DNA of 50,386 nt from Haemophilus massiliensis. Its GTDB lineage: Bacteria; Pseudomonadota; Gammaproteobacteria; Enterobacterales; Pasteurellaceae. The position numbers and the translations under genes were made by a program. The stretch's first letter is position 1; each line of letters opens with the position of its first letter. Location of the stretch: positions 473,486 through 523,871 of the forward strand of contig LM994635.1 of assembly GCA_000752995.2 (NCBI GenBank), given 5' to 3'. The notes beneath the pieces were generated by a model. The model did not search any database, was not told the DNA's origin, and worked only from the letters and a program-made list of their open reading frames with translations. This document shows positions 43,800 to 50,386 of the stretch, one piece after another.

Positions 43800-43876
43800 G
43801 CGACTATAGCTCAGTTGGTTAGAGCACCACCTTGACATGGTGGGGGTCACTGGTTCGAGTCCAGCTAGTCGCACCA
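43800..43876 (+). tRNA. tRNA-Val, anticodon GAC
   Basis: A 77-nt cloverleaf with encoded CCA. Acceptor GCGACTA pairs with TAGTCGC, D-stem GCTC/GAGC, anticodon stem CCACC/GGTGG with loop TTGACAT, variable loop GGGTC, T-loop TTCGAGT. The first T-stem pair (49-65) is an A-C mismatch. The anticodon GAC reads GUC and GUU. The 192-bp region after it up to selD holds no other gene. Confidence 0.96.
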
Positions 43877-44027
43877 TTCTTTCATAACCTGTTTCACCTC
43901 TCAAAATTCTTATAAAATCTACAGATATATCGTTTTTCAAGTATTTTGCCCTCTGTAGCTAAACGTAATTATGCATTTCTAATTCGGTAATTTATGCTTT
44001 TATGGCTTCCCCCGTGACTTGCAGTAC

Positions 44028-44046
44028 AAAAGGCGCATTATGCGCC
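44028..44046 (-). terminator. terminator of selD
   Basis: The symmetric GGCGCAT/ATGCGCC around one base (44032-44046), forming a 5-bp stem with a small loop, is followed on the minus strand by TTTTG. Confidence 0.65.
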
Positions 44047-44068
44047 CTTATTGAGGTGAGATTCATGA

Positions 44069-45169
44069 TTATAGGATCCGAATCAGGACGTCATCGCCTT
44101 GCGGTGCGATCAATTCGCCGACCTCGAATAAATCAATATTCTGCTGTTGAGCGGCGGCAAAAACCTCGACCTCCGCTTCCGGTTTAACCGCGATGAGTAA
44201 ACCGCCGGATGTTTGCGGATCACATAAAATGGCTTTCTGCAAATCCGTCATCGGGCCGATTTTATCACCGTAGCTATCAAAATTACGACTTGTTCCGCCC
44301 GGTATGCAGCCTTTTTCAATATAGCGCGGCACGCCGTCCAGCGTTTTAATTTTATCGAAATAAACCTTCGCGTTTAAATTCGAACCTTCACAGATTTCAG
44401 ACAAATGCCCCAACAAGCCAAAACCGGTTACATCGGTCATTGCGGTTACTCCTTCAATATCGGCAAACTGACTGCCGATACTGTTCATGCGACACATGAC
44501 TTCCGTCGCCAATCCCACATGTTCCGATTTTAGCTTTCCTTTTTTCTCTGCGGTGGTCAGCACACCAATACCTAACGGTTTGGTCAGGTAGAGTTTGCAA
44601 CCCGCCTGTGCCGACGCATTCTTTTTCACTTTTCGAGTGTCGATAATGCCGGTGACCGCCAGACCAAAAATCGGTTCCGGTGCATCGATAGAATGTCCGC
44701 CGGCAAGGGAAATCCCCGCCTGCTGACAAGCAAAACGACCGCCCTCGACAATCCGTCGGGCGACAGAAGGCGGCAGTAACTTGATTGGGAAACCGAGAAT
44801 CGCAATTGCCATAATCGGCTTGCCGCCCATGGCGAAAATATCACTGATGGCATTGGTGGCGGCGATGCGACCGAAATCAAAGGGGTCATCCACAATCGGC
44901 ATAAAGAAATCCGTCGTACTGATAATTCCAATACCATTACCGATATCATAAACCGCCGCATCATCCTTGGTTTCGTTGCCGACCAATAAATGAGGGTCAG
45001 TCAGCTTTTCCATTTCCGAGTGCAATATGGTTTCCAATACTTTCGGCGAAATTTTACAGCCGCAGCCCGCACCGTGACTGTATTGTGTCAGCCGGACGGT
45101 ATGGGCGACGGTTTCCTCCAGTTCGCTTTGAACCTCGTTAAGATGTTGCTCTGAATGTTGTGCTTCCAT
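44069..45169 (-). CDS. selD: selenophosphate synthase (Cys form)
   Basis: Makes selenophosphate from selenide and ATP for selenocysteine or selenouridine. From ATG 45169 (RBS GGGAG) the protein is 366 residues. The catalytic region reads [15 protein letters not shown] with C36 (codon TGC) where some homologues have selenocysteine, so no recoding is needed. Compared with E. coli there are about 19 extra, mostly acidic, N-terminal residues. The ATP-binding [37 protein letters not shown] and GGHSID follow. A TTG at 45184 is an unlikely earlier start. Confidence 0.94.
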   Translation of the reverse strand: MEAQHSEQHLNEVQSELEETVAHTVRLTQYSHGAGCGCKISPKVLETILHSEMEKLTDPHLLVGNETKDDAAVYDIGNGIGIISTTDFFMPIVDDPFDFGRIAATNAISDIFAMGGKPIMAIAILGFPIKLLPPSVARRIVEGGRFACQQAGISLAGGHSIDAPEPIFGLAVTGIIDTRKVKKNASAQAGCKLYLTKPLGIGVLTTAEKKGKLKSEHVGLATEVMCRMNSIGSQFADIEGVTAMTDVTGFGLLGHLSEICEGSNLNAKVYFDKIKTLDGVPRYIEKGCIPGGTSRNFDSYGDKIGPMTDLQKAILCDPQTSGGLLIAVKPEAEVEVFAAAQQQNIDLFEVGELIAPQGDDVLIRIL

Positions 45170-45371
45170 ATTTTTCTCCCGCAAGTAATAAAATGACCAG
45201 TGGTTTTGGCATTATACGCTTTTACGCATAAAGTGCGGTTAATTTCTATAAAATTTTTCAGCCGATAGAAACAGGCGGTTTATACCTGATTTAGTTGCAG
45301 TGTCACAAATTTTGTTTTTCTCTTTTTATGAATGGGTTAGAATAAGCCGAAACAGCAACAGTTACGCCACC

Positions 45372-46370
45372 ATGAATAAACGTAAACGCCCGACCTTACA
45401 GCATATTGCCGATCATCTTGGTATTACCAAAATGACTATCAGTCGCTATTTGCGCAATCCCGATTCCGTCGCGCCGGACACCCGACAAAAAATTGCGGCG
45501 GCAATAGAACGGTTCGGCTACATTCCGAATCGGGCGCCGGATATTTTGTCCAATGCCAAAAGCCGCGCCATCGGCGTACTACTGCCGTCGTTAACAAACC
45601 AGGTTTTCGCCGATGTGCTGAAAGGCGTTGAGCTGGTGACGGATAACGCCGGCTATCAGACGATGCTGGCGCACTACGGTTACAGCGAACAAAAAGAAGA
45701 ACAGCGCATCGAAAGTCTGCTTTCCTATAATGTGGACGGGCTGATTTTAGCGGAAAATCACCACAGCAAACGCACGCTGAAAATGCTGGAAGTTGCCAAT
45801 ATTCCTGTGATTGAAATTATGGATTGCAGTAATGTGGGAAACCGCCAGGTCATCGGCTTTGATAATATTGCCGCGGCGCAATCCATGGTCGAAACCATGA
45901 TTAAACGCGGTCACAACAATGTCGTGTATTTTACCGCCCGCATGGATAAACGAACCAAACTGAAAATGCAGGGCTACGAACAGGCAATGCGTAAATACGG
46001 CTTGGAACCACACAGCCTGATCACCGAACAGCCGTCGTCCTTTACGCTGGGTGCCCAGCTGCTGCGCCAAACTTTGCAGCGCTACCCCGCAACCGACGGC
46101 ATATTCTGCACGAATGACGATTTGGCTATCGGTGCTTTATTTGAGTGTCAGCGCTTGGGTATAAAAATACCGCAGCAAATCGGCATTGCCGGCTTTCACG
46201 GACATGATGTAGGGCAATCCATGACCCCGCAGCTTGCTACGGTCATCACCCCTAGATTGAACATCGGCAAAACTGCGGCGCAGGAACTGTTAAACCGCCT
46301 CAACGGTATTGCGCAACAAAGCAGCGTAATTAATTTAGGTTATCAGATACACTTGGGTGACAGCATTTAG
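45372..46370 (+). CDS. gntR: LacI-family repressor, GntR-like
   Basis: Transcription factor closely resembling the gluconate repressor GntR. From ATG 45372 the protein is 332 residues: a LacI-type helix-turn-helix (PTLQHIADHLGITKMTISRYLRNP, then YIPNRAPDILSNAKSRAIGVLLPSLTNQVF) and a periplasmic-binding-protein-like domain (FDNIAAAQ, GIFCTNDDLAIGALFECQRLG, GIAGFHGHDVGQSM). Identity with the E. coli protein is extensive by eye. No gluconate kinase or permease gene is nearby, so it acts on genes elsewhere. A longer start at 45300 adds 24 residues unlike the family. Confidence 0.88.
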   Translation: MNKRKRPTLQHIADHLGITKMTISRYLRNPDSVAPDTRQKIAAAIERFGYIPNRAPDILSNAKSRAIGVLLPSLTNQVFADVLKGVELVTDNAGYQTMLAHYGYSEQKEEQRIESLLSYNVDGLILAENHHSKRTLKMLEVANIPVIEIMDCSNVGNRQVIGFDNIAAAQSMVETMIKRGHNNVVYFTARMDKRTKLKMQGYEQAMRKYGLEPHSLITEQPSSFTLGAQLLRQTLQRYPATDGIFCTNDDLAIGALFECQRLGIKIPQQIGIAGFHGHDVGQSMTPQLATVITPRLNIGKTAAQELLNRLNGIAQQSSVINLGYQIHLGDSI

Positions 46371-46377
46371 ACGGAAC

Positions 46378-46400
46378 AAAAAAGGCGACAGTCGGTCGCC
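46378..46400 (-). terminator. terminator of nhaA
   Basis: On the minus strand GGCGAC and GTCGCC pair with a 5-nt loop, followed by TTTTTT, 10 bp past the nhaA stop. It also lies after the convergent gntR. Confidence 0.85.
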
Positions 46401-46409
46401 CTCAATCCT

Positions 46410-47606
46410 TTAGCGGCTTTCCAGCTTTTTCAGTGCCGGTATTTTCGGCTTGGTGAAATAACGTAATAAAAAATAACCGATAATCGCCGATGCGCCGGAA
46501 CCCAGCAAAATGCCAAGACGGGCGAAGGTATTCAATTCGCTGTTGCTGCTGCCGAAAGCAAGACCGGACAAAAACATTGACATGGTAAAGCCAATGCCGC
46601 ACAGAACTGAAACGGCAAAGACCTGCTTAAAGTTGATGCCCTCGGATAATCTGGCAATCCCCAATTTCACTCCGAAATAACTGAATAAAAAGACGCCCAG
46701 CGGTTTACCCAGTAAAAGCCCTAAGGTCACGCCTAATGTTAACGGCGAGGTCAATGTTTCCCAGCCCATGCCCGATAAAGATACGCCGGCATTGGAAAAG
46801 GCAAACAGCGGCAGAATAAAAAACGAACACCACGGTGCCAGAGCGTGTTCCATATCATGCAGCACTTTCCGTCCGCGTTTACCTTTCAACGGTACACAAA
46901 AACCGATAATGACTCCTGCAAGCGTAGCATGCACACCGGATTTTAACACCGATACCCATAAAATCAGCCCGACAATCGCATAAGCGCCTAAATTCGAGAC
47001 TTTAAAACGGTTTAACAAAATCAAGCCGATAATCGCGATAGTCGCCAGCACTAAAGCTTGGGTACTCAAATCATGGGAAAAAAATAAAGCGATAACGACA
47101 ATAGCGCCCAAGTCATCGATAATTGCCAATGCCAGCAAAAAGATTTTCAGCGCAAAAGGAACTCGGTTACCCAACAGCGCCAACACGCCCAGTGCAAACG
47201 CGATGTCCGTTGCCATAGGAATTGCCCAGCCGTCCTGATATGCCGGAGAATCCTGATTAATTAACCAGTAAACCAACGCGGGAACCAGCATCCCGCCTAC
47301 TGCACCGATAGCCGGAAAGATGGCTTTTTGATAACTGGAAATCGCGCCGATCAACAATTCGCGCTTGACTTCCAAACCGACCAGAATAAAAAACACCGCC
47401 ATAAATCCGTCATTTACCCACATTAAAAGCGGTTTATTAATTTCGACCAGTGATCCGAATTGCACCACCACCGGCGCATCAAGAAAACTAAAATAAAAGT
47501 GACTTAACGGCGTATTTGCCAGCAGAATGGCAAATGCGGCAAAAAACAACAACATAATGCCGCTGGACGACTCAAGTTTCATAAAATACTTAATATATTG
47601 AACCAT
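46410..47606 (-). CDS. nhaA: Na+/H+ antiporter NhaA
   Basis: Inner-membrane antiporter that expels sodium in exchange for protons. The 398-residue protein has about 12 helices. The catalytic aspartates are D164 and D165 (AIIDDLGAI) and D134 lies in [10 protein letters not shown], corresponding to D163, D164 and D133 in E. coli. ATG 47606 has TAGGAGAG upstream. A single-gene unit with its own terminator. Confidence 0.95.
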   Translation of the reverse strand: MVQYIKYFMKLESSSGIMLLFFAAFAILLANTPLSHFYFSFLDAPVVVQFGSLVEINKPLLMWVNDGFMAVFFILVGLEVKRELLIGAISSYQKAIFPAIGAVGGMLVPALVYWLINQDSPAYQDGWAIPMATDIAFALGVLALLGNRVPFALKIFLLALAIIDDLGAIVVIALFFSHDLSTQALVLATIAIIGLILLNRFKVSNLGAYAIVGLILWVSVLKSGVHATLAGVIIGFCVPLKGKRGRKVLHDMEHALAPWCSFFILPLFAFSNAGVSLSGMGWETLTSPLTLGVTLGLLLGKPLGVFLFSYFGVKLGIARLSEGINFKQVFAVSVLCGIGFTMSMFLSGLAFGSSNSELNTFARLGILLGSGASAIIGYFLLRYFTKPKIPALKKLESR

Positions 47607-47701
47607 TTACTCTCCTAACCAAAATAATAAAAAACATACATTCTTTTAACATAAACATTAAATTTCGGTCAACAAAAATCGAGATTATTTATTCTGAAAT
47701 A

Positions 47702-47743
47702 AAAAGTGCGGTCGATTTCTTTTAAAAATCCGACCGCACTTTC
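47702..47743 (-). terminator. uptake-signal terminator of ilvIH
   Basis: AAAGTGCGGTCG and CGACCGCACTTT pair over 12 bp, 20 bp after the ilvH stop, with CTTTTTATT on the minus-strand 3' side. Confidence 0.85.
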
Positions 47744-47761
47744 GATAAAGGGGGAATCCGC

Positions 47762-48253
47762 TTATAAACAGTTCTTCTCACCGCGCGACAGGCTGATTAA
47801 TCCGGAACGTACAATCTCAATAATCGGGCTTTCCTCTTTTACCGTGCCGACAAAAGCATCCAGCTTATCTTTGGTACCAACCAATTGAATAGTATAAGAT
47901 TTCTGACTTACGTCCACAATTTGCCCGCGGAAAATTTCTGTCAGGCGTTTCAGCTCATCTCTTGATGTGCCCTGCGCTTTCACCTTAACCAGCATCACTT
48001 CACGTTCAACATGATCGCAATCGCTCAGATTCATCACTTTGAACACATCCACCAGCTTATGCAATTGCTTCTCAATTTGCTCCAGCACCTGCTCATCACC
48101 ATAAGCCTCTATTGTCATGCGCGACAAAGTTGGATCATCCGTGGGCGCTACGGTCAGGCTTTCGATATTAAACGCACGTTGGGAAAATAAGCCGACGACG
48201 CGCGATAATGCGCCCGATTCATTTTCTAATAAAACTGATAAAATTCTACGCAT
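47762..48253 (-). CDS. ilvH: acetolactate synthase III small (regulatory) subunit
   Basis: Regulatory subunit that gives valine feedback to IlvI. The 163-residue protein has an N-terminal ACT domain ([35 protein letters not shown]) and a second, C-terminal domain (REVMLVKVKAQG, YTIQLVGTKDKLDAF). It overlaps the ilvI stop by one base (TAATG), so the two subunits are translationally coupled. Full length. Confidence 0.95.
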   Translation of the reverse strand: MRRILSVLLENESGALSRVVGLFSQRAFNIESLTVAPTDDPTLSRMTIEAYGDEQVLEQIEKQLHKLVDVFKVMNLSDCDHVEREVMLVKVKAQGTSRDELKRLTEIFRGQIVDVSQKSYTIQLVGTKDKLDAFVGTVKEESPIIEIVRSGLISLSRGEKNCL

Positions 48254-49971
48254 TATGCACTCTCCGGTTTAGTTAAAATCATTTCGTTCATGGCACCGCC
48301 GCGAATCTGCATCGGGTAAACATGTTCCGTTTCATCCACTTTTACATCCACAAAAACCAGCTTATCTTTCTGCGCAAATGCCTGTGCCAGCTTTTCTTCC
48401 AATTCTTGCGGCGTATCTATCTGAATGCCCACATGCCCATAGGCTTCCGTGAGTTTAACGAAATCCGGCAACGAATCCATGTAAGATTGTGAATGACGTC
48501 CGGAATAGATTAAATCCTGCCATTGTTTTACCATGCCCAGAAAACGGTTGTTTAAACTGATGATAACTATCGGAATGCCGTATTGTTGCGCAGTGGAAAG
48601 CTCCTGAATGTTCATCTGAATACTGCCGTCGCCGGTAACACAAACTACAGTTTCCTGCGGATACGCCAGTTTCACCCCGAGTGCGGCGGGTAAGCCGAAT
48701 CCCATAGTGCCGAGACCACCGGAATTGATCCAACGGCGTGGCTGAGCAAAGGGATAATGTAGTGCAGCAAACATTTGGTGCTGACCGACATCGGACGCGA
48801 CATAGGCTTTTCCCTGCGTCAAGCGATACACGGTTTCGATCACCTGCTGCGGTTTAATCACTTGACTGTGGCGATCAAATTCCAGACATTTTTTTGCCCG
48901 CCATTCTTCAATTTGCTTCCACCAATCGCTCAGATCCACCTGCGATCTGAGTAAATTTTCATCCTCCAGCAGCGCTAAAAATTCAGCCAGTACGCTATCG
49001 GCACTACCTACAATCGGAATTGCCGCCGGGACATTTTTAGAAATCGAGGCCGGATCAATATCAATATGGATCACCTTGGCATGCGGACAATACTTCGCCA
49101 GATTATTGGTAGTACGATCATCAAAACGCACCCCAATTCCCAAAATCAAATCGCTATGGTGCATTGCGGTATTCGCTTCAAAGGTACCATGCATTCCCAG
49201 CATGCCTAAAAACTGTTCATCCGTTCCCGGATAGGCCCCCAATCCCATTAATGATGCAGTCACCGGTAGATGCAGACGCTTGGCAAACTCGGTCAGCTGC
49301 GCATGACAGTTGGCGGTAATCGCGCCGCCACCGACAAATAACACCGGTTTTTTGGCAACCAACAAGGCTTTCAGTGCTTTTTTTATTTGACCTTTATGCC
49401 CGTGTACGGTTGGATTATAAGAACGCAAGACAATATCCTCAGGATATTGGTAAGGATATTTATGTGTCGGATTTACCACATCTTTCGGAATATCAATTAC
49501 TACCGGGCCGGGCCGTCCGCTCGAGGCAATATAAAAGGCTTTTTTAATGATCGCAGGAATATCTTCCGCCCGTTTGACTAGAAAACTGTGTTTAACCACC
49601 GGACGTGAAATGCCCACCATATCGCATTCCTGAAACGCATCACTGCCGATAAGATTCGACATCACCTGACCAGAAAAAATTACCAGCGGCACGGAATCCA
49701 TATAAGCGGTGGCGATACCGGTTATCGCATTGGTTGCGCCCGGTCCAGAAGTCACCAACACGCAGCCGACCTCACCGGTAGCCCGTGCATAGCCGTCTGC
49801 CATGTGCACCGCCGCTTGTTCATGTCGTACCAGAATATGATCGATCCCTGCTAAAGTATGAATGGCATCATAGATATCCAACACAGCACCGCCGGGATAA
49901 CCGAAAACATATTTAACGCCCTGATCACGCAAGGACTGCACTACCATTTCTGCACCGGATAATTTCTTCAT
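48253..49971 (-). CDS. ilvI: acetolactate synthase III large subunit
   Basis: ThDP-dependent enzyme making acetolactate or acetohydroxybutyrate for valine, leucine and isoleucine synthesis. ATG 49971 is chosen because AGAGG lies at the right distance; the upstream GTG at 49977 does not. This gives 572 residues (574 in E. coli). [31 protein letters not shown] (catalytic glutamate) and [15 protein letters not shown] with N (ThDP motif) are conserved. First gene of ilvIH. Confidence 0.96.
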   Translation of the reverse strand: MKKLSGAEMVVQSLRDQGVKYVFGYPGGAVLDIYDAIHTLAGIDHILVRHEQAAVHMADGYARATGEVGCVLVTSGPGATNAITGIATAYMDSVPLVIFSGQVMSNLIGSDAFQECDMVGISRPVVKHSFLVKRAEDIPAIIKKAFYIASSGRPGPVVIDIPKDVVNPTHKYPYQYPEDIVLRSYNPTVHGHKGQIKKALKALLVAKKPVLFVGGGAITANCHAQLTEFAKRLHLPVTASLMGLGAYPGTDEQFLGMLGMHGTFEANTAMHHSDLILGIGVRFDDRTTNNLAKYCPHAKVIHIDIDPASISKNVPAAIPIVGSADSVLAEFLALLEDENLLRSQVDLSDWWKQIEEWRAKKCLEFDRHSQVIKPQQVIETVYRLTQGKAYVASDVGQHQMFAALHYPFAQPRRWINSGGLGTMGFGLPAALGVKLAYPQETVVCVTGDGSIQMNIQELSTAQQYGIPIVIISLNNRFLGMVKQWQDLIYSGRHSQSYMDSLPDFVKLTEAYGHVGIQIDTPQELEEKLAQAFAQKDKLVFVDVKVDETEHVYPMQIRGGAMNEMILTKPESA

Positions 49972-49997
49972 TTTCACCTCTCAAATTCACCGCACTT

Positions 49998-50165
49998 CGG
50001 CTGCCAGTTGATTGTTTATTTCCTGCGATTATTTTTACCCGAATCGAAATAGCTTGTCTATGAAAATCTATGTTCTAAACCCAATAAAATTACTAATTTC
50101 ATAGAATTAAATATTGTATTTATTAAAAATAAAGAATTTTATAAATTTAATTTTATTAAATTACA
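49998..50165 (-). promoter_or_regulatory. AT-rich upstream region of ilvI
   Basis: About 170 bp of very AT-rich DNA. TTAGTAATTTTATTGG (minus strand, 50096-50081) resembles an Lrp site at about 11 of 15 positions; Lrp controls ilvIH in E. coli. I see no leader peptide rich in Val, Leu or Ile. An uptake signal (49989-49997) lies close to the ribosome site. Confidence 0.35.
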
Positions 50166-50188
50166 AAAAAATGCGACTTTATGCCGCA
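50165..50188 (-). terminator. terminator of the gene at the right edge
   Basis: On the minus strand AATGCG pairs with CGCATT around a 9-nt loop, followed by TTTTT. Confidence 0.7.
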
Positions 50189-50246
50189 TTTTATAAAATA
50201 ATTAAAATTAAATATTTTTATTGCAAAGTGTGATATTGATCGCAAC

Positions 50247-50386
50247 TCAGCGTTTCTTAAACAGCAAAATCAATGTCGCTAAAGTTACCCCGGTCGCAAT
50301 AAAACCGAATACGCCCGACTGCGTTAAACCAACAACCAGATAACCGACAATCGTCGCGGCGGCTACGGTTAAAGCGTAAGGCAATT
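50247..50386 (-). CDS. C-terminal end of a membrane protein (transporter-like), cut by window edge
   Basis: The last 46 codons of a minus-strand gene. The residues read LPYALTVAAATIVGYLVVGL, then TQSGVFGFIATGVTLATLIL and a basic tail LFKKR, so there are two hydrophobic helices. The pattern fits the end of an NhaC-type or related secondary transporter, but 46 residues are not enough to name it. Confidence 0.6.
   Translation of the reverse strand, partial: LPYALTVAAATIVGYLVVGLTQSGVFGFIATGVTLATLILLFKKR

Noticed and set aside
45030..45100. In-frame UGA (selenocysteine) in selD
   Set aside because: The codon at the catalytic position is TGC (C36), read as cysteine. No stop codon interrupts the frame.
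49978..50165. Attenuator with a branched-chain leader peptide before ilvI
   Set aside because: No short ORF rich in Val, Leu or Ile codons, and no terminator hairpin near the start, was seen. Lrp-type control fits better.

Overview
The window looks like chromosomal DNA from a member of the Pasteurellaceae. The strongest sign is the 9-bp DNA uptake signal AAGTGCGGT or its complement. I found about 37 copies by eye, roughly one per 1.4 kb. This is the Haemophilus influenzae-type signal rather than the Actinobacillus pleuropneumoniae type. Base composition looks like the mid-40s percent GC, so a relative of Actinobacillus succinogenes, Basfia or Aggregatibacter fits better than H. influenzae; that is inference. 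Protein sequences and gene order resemble gammaproteobacterial housekeeping blocks.

Layout. 1-3 kb: ansB (cut by the left edge), purE with a PurR operator, metY. 3-7.5 kb: moaACDE behind a Moco riboswitch, divergent from a YvcK-family gene, then a YjbR-EVE fusion gene. 7.4-12.3 kb: thiI divergent from xseB-ispA-dxs. 12.4-13 kb: an unrecognised membrane-anchored protein. 13-19.5 kb: infC-rpmI-rplT (AUU start on infC), an NSS-family transporter, alanine dehydrogenase, and thrS with a two-hairpin leader that resembles tRNA-Thr anticodon arms. 19.6-22.8 kb: grxB, a fructosamine-kinase-like gene, hxpB, and thiE behind a TPP riboswitch. 23-30.8 kb: a lipoprotein gene, rnd, fadD, yeaY, tsaB, yoaA and yeaD, in an order much like E. 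coli. 30.8-35.7 kb: a dicarboxylate cassette (LysR regulator, ttdA, ttdB, SLC13-type permease, AEC permease). 35.8-42 kb: ribE, divergent mdtK, then an iron-type TonB receptor followed by an SbmA/YddA-like ABC transporter. 42-50.4 kb: pykA, tRNA-Val(GAC), selD, gntR, nhaA, ilvIH, and the end of a membrane protein gene.

How the genes work together. Several operons are controlled by RNA elements visible in the sequence: the Moco and TPP riboswitches, the thrS operator-like hairpins, and a structured leader before rpmI. Many operons end in terminators built from two inverted uptake signals. I see no prophage, insertion sequence, CRISPR array or classical defence island. The most interesting material is regulatory and molecular: a short upstream ORF in the ald leader under a CRP site at -41.5; a 23-codon ORF between the TPP riboswitch and thiE; an NSS transporter that appears to have lost both side-chain ligands of the Na1 site; a fructosamine-kinase-like protein with the catalytic Asp replaced by Asn; and a TonB receptor paired with an SbmA-like ABC protein.
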